Of a stretch of 64,000 nt of DNA, positions 47,901-59,900 are shown one piece after another (position 1 is the stretch's first letter; every line of letters begins with the position of its first letter). A program made the translations under genes and the position numbers. This DNA comes from Ovis canadensis (Eukaryota > Chordata > Mammalia > Artiodactyla > Bovidae): the NCBI RefSeq assembly GCF_042477335.2, contig NC_091250.1, positions 131,103,384-131,167,383 of the forward strand, given 5' to 3'. The notes below the pieces were generated by a model. The model was not told the origin of the DNA and ran no database searches. It worked only from the letters and a program-made list of their open reading frames with translations.

Positions 47901-50900
47901 GAAGATCCCCTGGAGAAGGAAACGGCTACCCACTCCAGTATTCTGGCCTGGAGAATTCCATGGACTGCAAAGTCTATCGGGTCGCAAAGAGTCGGACACG
48001 ACTGAGCGACTTAAAAAAAAAAGGGGGGTGGGCAACACCAGCCCCAAGGAGGAAAATGTGGGTTCTCTGCAAGGGGAGGGAAAAACATACCCCTCAGACA
48101 GCACAGATACATGCCTGGTGCGTGAGCAGGTACCCAGGACAGCTCTAGTATTAACACGTCATGGGGATGGTTTGGGAAAATGTCTAAAAAATGCTCCTTA
48201 GAAGGATAATGAAAACAAAGTTTCAAAAAAACTCAGGTTTATCCTGTTTCCACCCATCTTCCAGGAATCAGCCCTTTCCTCACCTCCTACGGAAAGCCCT
48301 CCTGGGTTGCCCGCCATGGCTCAGCCCTATGGGCACCACCCTGGCGCTGCTGTGCCCCTGGCGGTTCCCCTCACCCATGGCCTCTGGGTTCATCAGCTCC
48401 GTGACGAGCACTCAATAAGCCGCATAGAAGGAGCCCCCCATGCAGCTCCAGGGCAGGATCTTACCTCGGTAGAGCAGGGCAGTGTGCTGGCTCAGGGACC
48501 AGAGGGCGTAGAGGGCACTGAGCCGCTGGAGCACGGCCCGCAGCGGGGGCGGCACGCGGGGCTGGTGCGTGTGCTTGTGGAACCTGCGCGCGACCGTGAG
48601 CTCCAGGAACGCCAGAGCCAAGGGCCGGCAGTGGTACACCTGCAAGGGCACGGAGCTCGCGTTCAGGGAGGGCACGGCGCTCGCGTTCGGGGAGGGCACA
48701 CTGGGGCCTGCGTGCCGGCAGCACCCGGGGCAGTGGGCACAGCCAGCCGGGGCTGGGCAGCACCTCTGGGGAAAGGGCGGCAGGAACACAAGCCCGCCTG
48801 CAACAGCTGCTCGGGACCTCGGGCCCAGCGACCCCACTCAGCTCAGCGCTGTCTGGGACCTGGGTGACCCCACAGCTGACACACAGCCGCCACGGGCTCG
48901 CCTGGGTCGTCCTGGCACTAGGGACTGGGGCGTCCCCGGGGAGGTGGGCTCCCCGAGGGCACAAGGTCAGTTCTCTTGCACTGAGAACCACACGGAAGGT
49001 TTTCCATACGCTCCCTGGACTCACCTGAAAGCAACGTCAGCCTCTCCCGGGGCCTGGCCCCGCCCCCGTCCCCCAAGTTTCTCAAGTAAACAGCCCCTCT
49101 CTCCCACTTCCATCACGTCCAGAACTAAGGGAAGGGCTCCACGGAGGGCCAGCCGGGTTGCACTCGCGTGTGAGTCCCGATGCTGGCTCGGTTTGCGGAA
49201 GCAGGAAGTCACCACGGGGCTTCTGGCCCCAGCTTTTTCTCTTTTAACCAAGTCAACACATCTGCTCATCGTTAGCTTTGCTCGCCAGCTTTTCTTTCCC
49301 TTCTCTCGTTTATCAGTTTACTGCTTTTTTTTTTTAAATTAGAACAATTACACATGCATTTCTCATCTGTTATAATGAGCATGCCTTGCTTTTGAAATTA
49401 ATCCAGCAAAGGGGTGACCCAGGATGGGGGAGGAAAGAGACTCCTATTCAATGCCTGTATGACTTCGCCCCAGAATTCTTGGTGGCTCAGGCAGTAAAGA
49501 ATCCGCCTGCAGTGCAGGAGACCTGGGTTCAATCCTTGGGTCGGTAAGATCCCCTGGAGAAGGGAATGGCCACCCACTTCAGTATTCTTGCCTGGAGAAC
49601 CCCGTGGACAGAGGAGCCTGGTGGGGTCCATGGGGTCGCAAAGGGTCGGACACAACAGAAGCGGCTGAGCACACATGTGCACCAGCCAGAATCCACAGAG
49701 CGGGGTCCAGAATACGCTCCGGGGAGGCAGGGGGTTGTGGTCGCCGAGGGGGCAGGGCTCTGAATTAGGCCTCCTCCTCACTTTCAGGGCAAGCACTGGG
49801 TCCTCACTTCCGAGGCCAAGGCTCTCCCAGGGTCTGCCTGAGAACCAGGCACCCTCGGGAGGGAATTCAGGGGAGGATGTTCCCCAGGCCAGTCTGCCTG
49901 GTCTGATCCGAAGACCCCCCTGCGCCTCTGACACCACCAGGTCACACGGCCTGCGTCCCCGTGTCCTGCCTGCAGAGCCAGCCGGGCCTTCAGGGCAGCT
50001 GCCCCCTCGTGCTCAGCGTGTCGTGGGTACCTTTGGAGGGAGAGAGACGCAGAGAGGGGAGCGTGCTCACAGGAGGGGAGCTGACGAAGCTGATAATGGA
50101 GGCGGGCGGGGGGTGCTCCCCCCAACCCGGGGCCAGGCACTAACCTAAGAGCCCCCAGGGCATCACCTCAATCCGCCCTGGACCCCGAGGGTGAAACAAG
50201 GTCAAGCCATCAGCGACTGGTAGAGACACAGTCGGTGCAGGTAGGCCGGCCCCCGTGTGCGCCCTCAACCTCTCCGAGGGTGGGTGTCCCTGAATTAATC
50301 CCCAGCCCCCGGGGTGCTCACGTGCCATGGGCTCCTCTCCACTTGGGGCGACTCTCCCTGCGAGTCCCAGCCCAGGACTGAGTCCAAACTCTGCTCTCCT
50401 CTACTCGCACCTTCTCCACCACGCGGATTTTCTAGAGTCAATCACACTGTGCTCATCCTATCTTTCCGAGAAAGCAGCACACGGTCAGCTTCGGCCATGG
50501 CATCGGCTGGTGCGGGCCTGGAAAGGCGGCCCCACCTCTGGCGTGGCTGCCCTAAAAACGCAGTGAGCTCTGAGTACCCGGTGGGCCAGCTCAGGGCCCA
50601 GCCCCTGGAGTCGAGGGGCCGGCTTCCAATTCCACTTGGCGTTTACGAGCCTTTGTGTACGGGCAAGTGGCTCTCATCTCGGGCCGAGCGTCTTGGTCTG
50701 TGAGAGGCAGCAGGAGGGAGCTGGCCCGCGGGCGCTGCCGTGAGGAGCAGCGACAGACCTCAGGGGTCCAGCACCTGCACCGCGCCCCACGAGCTCCTCT
50801 CCCCGGCCTCAGTCCCCGGAATCGGACACGCACAGGCTGCTGTGTGTTCCTCCTGGGAGAAGTTCAGAGGAGGCCATCAGCCGCCTGGGGACACGGGCCC

Positions 50901-53900
50901 TGGGGGTCGCCCTCCACGACCTCCTTGCCCAGGCCAGGAGCATGCTCAGGTGTAGACCGTGTCCACAGCTGACCCCGATGACGGCACCAAGGGCAGGCTG
51001 GACGGCTCTCCTGGCTTCTCATCGGGCCACCAAGCTGCTGTCTGAGAATCCCAATGAGCAGCTGTGGAGAAGGTGGTGCGTGGGCAGCACATAGGGGGCC
51101 TGGACCATCACAGGGACTGAGGAAGGCGGGGCATGGTGGGCCTGGAGGGTCACGGGGACCCAGGAGATGGTGCATGCGGGGCCTGGAGGGTCACGGGGAC
51201 CCAGGAGGCAGCATGTGGGGGGCCTGGAGGGTCACAGGGACTCAGGAAGGCGGGGCATGGTGGGCCTGGAGGGTCACGGGGACCCAGGAGATGGTGCATG
51301 CGGGGCCTGGAGGGTCACGGGGACCCAGGAGGCAGCATGTGGGGGGCCTGGAGGGTCACAGGGACTCAGGAAGGCGGGGCGTGGAGGGCCTGGAGGGTCA
51401 CAGGGACCCAGAAAGGCAGCCACACTGGGCCAGGGGCACGCAGGAAGTGTCTGAAGGGAGACACATTAGGACCGAGGTTCCCGGAGCCACAGAGAGTGGA
51501 CCTGCTCCCCAGACTGGAGGCCCCACTGGCTCGGGGGTTCTTGGCCAGGCCCAGTTTGCCCCCCCAGGGTGCCTGGCACTTTAAGGAGATAGTCTGGGGT
51601 TGTCACAACTCAGGGGTGCTGTTGGCATTTTAGTGAGCAGAGGCCTGGTGCTGCTGAGCCCCCCACAGTGCACATACAGGCCCCCCCAAATCACACAGCT
51701 CCAACATCCATAGGGGTAAGAGCCTTGTTCCAGCTCCTGTACCCTCTGCTTCCCTTCCAAGTCCTCACACTTAGCGCCCACCCCTGACTTCTCCTGGACG
51801 GACTTCCTTGCCATCAGAGATCTGCCCACAGTATTAACAGACCTGGGCCAGCGCCCACGAAGGGTCCTATGAGGTGCCTGCACTGGGGCCGTGGTGGGGG
51901 GCACAGAACAGAAACTCTCGGGGGCAGTCCTAGCCTGCACAGCCCAAGCTGCTCCATGACCAGTGTTTCTGCCGCTCCGCGATCATTAAAAGCTCCCAAG
52001 AGATGCCGGTAGCTGGACACTGCAGGCCAGGAAGGCCTGCTGCCCACTCCCTGCACGGGTCCCTCTCTCACGATTCCTCACCCCCGATAAACCTCGAGGC
52101 CCAGGGAAAACATTCCAACCCAGGTATCAATTTCTGGTGCGCTCTGATTCCCGAGTATATTTGCATTTTAACAAGTTACGAATAAGTGTCAGTCGCTCAG
52201 TCGTGTCCGACTCTTGGCAATCCAATGCACTGTAACCCACCAGGACCCTCTGTCCATGGAATTCTCCAGGCCAGAATACTGGAGCAAGTTAGCCTTTCCC
52301 TTCTCTGGGGGATCTTCCCGACCCAGGGATCGAACCTGGGTCTCCTGCCTTGCAGGCAGAGTCTTTACCAGCTTAGCCACCAGGGAAGCCTCAGTTACAA
52401 ACACCAGGCAGAGATGAGCTCTGAGCTGTCCAAGTCTGGGCACCAGCCACATGGTGTAGGGGAAAGGGATGGGATCAGGGCTCGGCTGGCTCGGGAGCAT
52501 TGCTGGTCCCGACGGCAGAGAGCCAGAGAGGACGCGGCGGTGCAGGAATCAGGAGCAACTCCCGAGAAGAGCAACTGCCGAAACAGACACGTACCTGACA
52601 GTCGTTTCTGGCTTCAAAGTCGCTCTTCCCCGAGCGCGTCTCTTGACTGAGCTTCTGGTGACTCTCACGGAGCAGGTAGCAGACCAGCCACTCGTATGCC
52701 GCCAGCGGGACTTCAAAGTGAGAAACGGAGAGACGCGTGAGTGCAGGGCGTCTCCCCCTGCCGCAGCCTCAGCCCTCACACTGAGTGAGAGAGACGCGTC
52801 CAGTTCACAGACCCGGAATCTGCGCCCACCCGCCTCCCACCCCTCGGTGGTGGTCAGGCTGAGACAGGCGAAGGGGGCGCGCGCTTCCTGGCTCTGCTGT
52901 GAGGCCGGCCCTAGTTCTACACGGTTCTAGCAACCAGAGTCCACGAGGTCATGGAGCTCCTTCTGGGCTTGTTGCTGTTCAGTCGCTAAGTTGTGTCTGA
53001 TTCTTTGTGACCTCATGGCTCCTCCGTCCTCCACTGTCTCCCGGAATTTACTCAAACTCATGTCCATCTAGTCGGTGATGTCATCCAACCATCTCATCCT
53101 CTGTCGTCCCCTTCTCTTCCTGCCTTCCATCTTTCCCAGCATCAGGGTCTTTTCAAATGAGTCAGCTCTTCGCATCAGGTGGCCAAAGTATTGGAGCTTC
53201 AGCTTCAGCGTCGGTCCTTCCAATGAAAATTCAGGAGTGATCTCCGTCAGGATGGACAGGCTGGATCTCCTTGGTGTGCAAGGGACTCTCAAGAGTCTTC
53301 TCCAGCCAGCACCACAGTTTGAAAGCAGCAATTCTTCAACACTCAGCCTTCTTTCTGGTCCTTTGGGGGTAACCACCTCATCCGCGATGAAGATACACAG
53401 TCCGGGGATGAAACTCGGACCTGCACGATGTCAGGGCGACTTTCTGGCATGTGGTCGGGGAGTGGAGCCCCGTCCACCTGGCGGGCCAGGCCCTGGGCCT
53501 CACCTCAGGCCTCCTGAGACCTCACCCCCTCCTCCGGCTCCTAAGGGGAGAGGAGAGGAAGCTGCTGACGGGGGTGTGGATGGACAGGGACCGGCTGGAA
53601 GGGGCTGGAGGGAGACCCCCATCTTCCCAGCCCGGCCCAGCACTGTGCCTGCATCTGTGGGTCCTTCTGTCTTCACATATCACCGGTTCCGAGGGCTTGG
53701 GTGACTGAGAGCACCCAGCCTGGCAGGGCTGTTCCTGCCCCCTCCAGTGAGGACCAGGCGACAAGGAGGCACCCAGGCACGTGGAGAGGGAGCAGGGGGT
53801 GGGGGTGGGGTCTGAGCTGGCTGCGAGGCTCTGGGTCCACGCTCTCATTCCCTTAGGGGGATGAGACCAGGCAGAGGGCCCAGGCCTGAGGGGCCCGCAG

Positions 53901-56900
53901 CTGCTCTGGACCCCCAGGACCGACCTGGGGGCGCTGGGCCTGGACTCAAAGGCTGGACGCAGGGGCCCTGGGATTTCCCTCTGTGTGGCACAGCCTGTTC
54001 CCTGGGAGGACATCCTGTAGTACCCACTGCAGACCTCCAACCGTTTCGTGCTGCCGTATGGGTTAACAAAGCTCATAGCACAGCTGAGCTTTCCATTAAC
54101 GAGCACACGCTCCATCTCAGAGGCCCGAGGAGCCGAAGGCTCAGAGGCTGCAAGCAGCCCAACCAGCTCACACAGCATGTGTGTGTGAGCCTAGCAAGGT
54201 AGGTTGGGGGGTGCGGAAGCTGACACAGGGCACCCCTCCCAGAGTTCTGCCGGGTATGGTGGCTGGAATGGGGCCCCCAAAGTCATGTCCAAGTCCCGGC
54301 CCCCTGAACCTGTGAGTGTGCTCTCACTTGGGCAAAGGGTCTCTGCAGAGAGGGCACTTCCTCCTAATACCTTATGGGGAAATGGAGGCTCAGAGAGGGT
54401 GAGCATCCAGCCCAAGGTCACACAGCTGTCTCCAGAACCTGAGCCCAGTTTCTCTGAACACATGATGTGATGCACCCCCACTGCCCTGTGACCCTCGGAC
54501 CCACACAGCGGTCAGAGCAGCCAGCCAACCGAGTGTCAGTGGCTCAGTGCTGTCTGACTCTTTGCGACCCCACAGACTGTGGCCCGCCAGGCTCCTGTCA
54601 TGGGGATTCTTCAGGCAAGAATGCTGGAGTGGGTTGCCATTTCCTTCTCCAGGGGCTCTTCCCAACCCAGGGATGGGACCCCAGTCTTCTGAATTGTAGG
54701 CAGATTCTTCACTGTCTTAGCCGCCAGGAGAGCCCAGCCAACCCACGGCACTCCAATTATCTGATACTCTTGCGAGTGAGGAGCCAACGAGAGGAAAGAG
54801 CTGGATCTCACGTGATCACATGGTGTGCGGGGCCCCAGCGCTCAGGCCCATTTGTTAAACGCATCCTCGGCACACACGCACCCACAGCACATAAATCAGA
54901 GGCAGCGGGCGGAGAGCCGCCCTGCCCCTCCCGCTCCAAATAAACCTTCTAATTCCTGAAGGGAAAAAAAAAAATCTCCTGACCTTGCAAACAGGCCTTG
55001 CTCAACCCTGGAAAGGTCCTGCGTGTCCCGTCCTGCAGAGCCCCAGGGTCACATGTCACTAGTGGGACTTCTACCAAAGATGCAGCTGAGACGAGGCCTG
55101 GCCCCCAGGTCTTGGGTTTAAATGATCGAGCACCCTGAGGATGAAGGGAGGGCCGCGAGCTTTGGGCTCCCTTCTCCCCGTGGAGAACGTCGTCAGGGTT
55201 CCTTCCACGCCAAGCCGCCTCTGCCAGATGAGTTTTGCTTGTGCTCTTCCCTCCAGAAGATGTTTTCACTTGGTTGGAACGAGTGAAAATTAGAGCACTC
55301 ACAGGAAAAACAGATGACGCGGCCCTGGCACCCTTCCTGCCGCTGTGCACAAAGCAGCTTCTGCGTTCACAGCGCCAGCGAGCAGGGCGGGGTGGTTGGG
55401 GGGAGTGTGGCAGGCCTGAGCGGGGGTGGGGGGTGGACACGGCAGGCCCCGTGACATGTCCAAGTGCTGGCCGACCACGTGTTTATGCTCTGATTTTACT
55501 ATGGGGGACGGCTTTGGGGAGGGGGGAAATTCCGGTGGGGTGGATGTTACGAGAATGATGAGGTCATTTCCTGGGCTTCCTGGAGCAACATCTGGGGGCT
55601 CCAGAACCATCAGAAAGACCTTTGGGTGTGTCCCAGCATCCTCCCAGCTCTTTAAAAACAGAGATAAAGAAGGTGTACTGTCAGAAAAGCTGTAACAAAG
55701 GGTGGTGAGGGAGCCGAAGCAGTGACGAGCAGAAACGCCTCTGCTTGTTGCTGTCGATGAAAATGGAGGACAGACCCGCTGGCAAGTGGGCCCGGCCCGG
55801 GTCCGACGCTTGCTCCAGCTGCACACGTGGACTGGGCGGCCGAAGCTCCTCTCCTGGAGACCCGGGCAGCGGCGCAGCTTGGCAGGGCCACACACACACA
55901 CACACACACATACACACACACACACACCCCACACACACACACACACACACACACACAGCCCACAGCTGGGGATGCTGTGATGGGTCACGTGCCCTTTGGG
56001 TACGTGGAGGCGGCTCCTTCATCCAGAGGACTGCAGGAGACACACACACTCTGTAAGCCAGGTGCCCTCCTGCCACGCCAAAGGCTCTTTGCTAACAGTG
56101 TTCACGGGAACGTAACGGCGTCTCAACAGCGATTTCTGTGATGAAAACTGCGGCTGGGACAGGGTGGGGTGCCTGCATGTTGCGGGCCGGTCCCGAGCCC
56201 TGCGTGGAGCCGAGCGCTGTGCTGGCTGCACCCGCGTGTCCCCACCGCGTCACCAGCCAGCAGAGGCGGTGCGTCCCCATCCGGGGCGGGGCAGGACGAT
56301 GGGGTTGCGCCCAAAGCCCCACGGCTGGTGCGGGTCCAGGAGTGGGCCCAGCACCTCCATCTCCGGCAGCTGGGCTGCCTGTCCGGCTCCTGGGTGGCCG
56401 GCCAGAGGGTCAGCTTCTGGCCATCTATGGAGGGGGGCAGCGTGTGCCTGAGGGTTGGGTGGGGCCACAGAGGCGGGCCCCGAGGTGCTTGGCCACAGGG
56501 GTCCCGGGGGGGCAGAGGGACACATGCCCACTGAATCCCACAAAGGGGGCGGTGAAGACTTTGCAAGGCTCCGCTGTGGCGTGAAGCTGCTATTGTGGAC
56601 ACGGGAGTTGACAGAAAGACATGTGGGCCCTTGCGGGAGGAAGGTGCATCCTTCAGACGTCATTAACACGCGGTAGGGAGGGGAGGGGCTGTAACCACCC
56701 CTGCTCTTTCTGTGAGGTCTCTCCTTGACCACTCACTGTGAGGCCAGGGGAGGGGGGTGGGTGGGAGCCGGGACTCCAGGGAGGGGAGAGCAAGCTCCCT
56801 TCTCTCCATTGCTGGCTTCAGCACCTGAGTCAGCACCGGACGCAGGAAGTATCCACAGACGAATCATCACTGAATGAATGAGGTGGCAAAGCAACAGGCT

Positions 56901-59900
56901 GCTGCCCGCCAGGCACGGCGCACCTGCAGACAGGGAAGGACGTGCATTTACCTGAGGAGTCCAACAGGTCCTCGGGGCTGGAGCCCTCGAACCTCCTGCC
57001 AAGGATGTCTGCATAGCCGTCCAGAAAGTCCACGGTCTTCAGGGGGCTCTCGATGCGGGCACCACCTAGGAGCACAGCCGGTGACTCTAGGGAGAGCCAA
57101 GGACCCCCACCCCAGGGCATGTCTGGCAGACGAATCCCGCCCCCCTCCCCCACCGCCACCTGCCCCGCCCATCACTTCAGAAGCTGGTCCAGCCCCATCT
57201 GATTGCATGTTTCCTGCCTGCCAACACAGAGTCCGTCCTGACAGAAGAGCCGGCTCAGGGGGCCCTGGGAACCCCCTCACCCCGCAGGGCTGCAGGGGTG
57301 CCAGCCACCTCACCTCGGTCCCGGCGAGCCAGCAGGCCAAGCAGGTAGCTGCTGGTCTGCTGCAGCAGGACGTTGTTGTCGCCTTCGTACGTGCAGTTGG
57401 GGTCGTTGTCGTCTCTGAGGTCGCCCAGTCGGTTCACTGCAAAGGGGTGTGCTCATCACTGGGGCTGCGGGCAGGAGAGATGCCCCCACCCCCTGCCATC
57501 GGGGACCCTGAGGTCAGGTCCCAGGCCCAGCCTGACTGGACGAAGCACTTCCTGCCCTCTCCAGGTCCAGCTCCGTCCCCAGCCAGCGGTGTGCCCCATC
57601 CATCCGGCTGCTGCCTCTTCAAGGACACACTGGGAGCACCCGCAAGGTCCCCGGGAAGCCCTGTGCTGCACTCAGGAAGCGTCCACTGCCACCAGCAACC
57701 CATCACCACCGCTGCACTCAGGAAGCGTCCACTGCCACCAGCAACCCATCACCACCGCTGCACTCAGGAAGCGTCCACTGCCACCAGCAACCCATCACCA
57801 CCACGAGTCATGGATCGCCTGACAAAGCTCCCTCCGGGGGGCCACTGACAGAGTGGACTACCTGGGCGGGTGCCCTTCTTCCTCGTACAACCAAAGGCAC
57901 CCTTCTCTTTACACGAGACGTCTCAAATATCTGAAGACGACGCTTCTTTTTCTCTTGCCTTTCCTACCAGTGAAATAACCCAATTCCTTCGCAGAGTTCA
58001 TACAGGATTCTTCCCAGACCCTCCCCACCTGGGTCCCTGGCATATTGATAGAATGTTCTCCAGATGTGAGGCTGAGATGGGAGAATGGGTAAGACCCCCA
58101 ACTTCTCACAGTCACACACTGCTGTGAGCAGCCCGAGAGGGTGTGAGGGAGCTCTGTAGCAGGTGCGAGGCTTGTGGTCACCTGTGACACCCTGATCGTC
58201 TTCTGCTGCCTTGCTGCCCCATGCCACAGTCAGAGCACTGGATGCGACTATCTGAGAGCGACCTTAGAGAGACGACCAGAAACTGACACTAAAATCCAGA
58301 TAAAGGGCTTTACGTTTATCCCTGAGTTTGGCCACACTGGCATCAGCCCAGAAGGAGCTATGTGATGACACTTGACTCAGTCATTTCTGCTGTCTGCGGG
58401 CTGCATGATTCAAGCTCCTCATTCTAAACTATTTATAGCGTCTCTATGAGCTGTAACAACAAACAAAAACTACAAAGAACAGTGCACAGAAGACAAAGCG
58501 CACGGGCGAGAGACTTCTGTGGCGCCACGGCTGCCCACACGCCAGGGACACGGACAGCGGAGAAGCTGAGCGCCCCCCACCCCGCCTGCCGCCCACCGCA
58601 CGAGGAGGAGCCAGGCGCTTCCTCACCAAAAGCACACAGCTATCTACAGAGTGTCGCCGAGATGCTCAGACTCAACCAGGGGCTAAAAGGCTCCGGAGGA
58701 ATAAACCGTCAGGGAAGTTCTCTGCCACAGACTCAACCAGGGGCTAAAAGGCTCTGGAGGAATAAACCGTCAGGGAAGGTCTCTGCCAATTCCACTGCGG
58801 TCTCGTCTGAGTCACCAGACTTTACCCATCGGTGACTGAAGATCGGCACATGGGAAGTTAGGCAGGTAAGCTGCAAATAGTAAGGATGACTACAATAATA
58901 ATGGGCTTTTCTGACGACTCAGACAGTAAAGAACCAGCCTGCCATGCAGGAGACCCGGGTTCGATCCCTGCATTGGGAAAACCCCCTGGAGAAGGGCATG
59001 GAAACCCATTCCAGTACTCTTGCCTGGAGAATCCCATGGACAGAGGAGCCTGGCGGGCTGCAGTCCAAGAGCTGGACATGACTGATCGACTAACGCTTTC
59101 ACTTTCGTAATAATAATAATAGATCAGAGTAACGGGGCACAGGCCCCCTGCCACACGTTGTCTAAACCCTTCAAGTGTGTTCATTCACTCCCTCGCTGCA
59201 GAACCCCTGTCGCGCCATGCTATCCTCAGCCCCATCTTAGGGAGAAGAACACCAAGGAGCAGTGTGTGGGGTCAGCTTGCCCTCAGATGCGCAGCCAGCA
59301 GTCAGCAGAGAGAGACAGAGGACCCAGGACCTGGGCCTGGCCTGTCGGTCACCTGCTCTGTGTGCCATCCACCAGCTGCTCAGATAGCCACCGCCGCCAA
59401 CAGAAGTGAACGCTGAGTCTCAGAATGCTTCATCAGAACAAAGCGTGGTGCCAGGGAACTGCCAAGCCATTAACTAGCAAGTTCCAACTCAGATGAATGG
59501 ATAAGCTCCCTTCCGTTCTGGTTTTCAGTCTCCACGCTGCCTTGTGACCCCCAGGTTTCGGCCAAGGAACATCAGGTGGCAGGGAACCGAGGGATGAGAC
59601 GAGGGCAGGGCCCGGCCAACCTGCTCTGGAAAGTTCCAGAAGGTAAATGTCTTAGGCTCTGCCGAGATATCTCAGCTCTGCAGGAGCAGGAACACGGCCA
59701 CAGGAAGTGTGTAAACAAGTGGCCACGGCCGGGTGCCGATAAATCATTATTTACAAAAATATATATCCACAGAAAAAGCCTTTGGCCCATAGGCTGTTGT
59801 GTGCTGACCCCTGACCTTGCGATGACCCCTGGTTGGTCATGAGCTGACCCCTGGTTGTGCGCTGACCCCTGGCCATGCATTGACCCCTGGTCGGTTGTGC

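Larger units (their letters stand above)
46988..48464 (-). other. ACOX3: ACOX3 intron between exons G and H
   Basis: 1477 nt, with two Bov-tA copies in opposite orientation (47038-47230 minus and 47828-48022 plus). Such inverted SINEs can pair in the pre-mRNA. Confidence 0.85.
48640..52594 (-). other. ACOX3: ACOX3 intron between exons F and G
   Basis: 3955 nt, holding two Bov-tA copies and the 124-bp-period minisatellite at 51098-51420. No other feature is recognised. Confidence 0.85.
52711..56951 (-). other. ACOX3: ACOX3 intron between exons E and F
   Basis: 4241 nt, with a BovB fragment, a Bov-tA, a (CA)n microsatellite and MIR-class wording around 54370-54450. The rest, including 55200-55330, looks unique. 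Confidence 0.85.

Noticed and set aside
48412-49024. Minus-strand ORFs of 141-187 residues overlapping ACOX3 exon G
   Set aside because: Only the 58-residue exon G portion is coding. The rest is intron read-through, and the 187-residue frame is a shifted shadow.
51054-51633. Gly-rich [10 protein letters not shown]-type protein
   Set aside because: Encoded by the 41-bp minisatellite in an ACOX3 intron; open in several frames at once.
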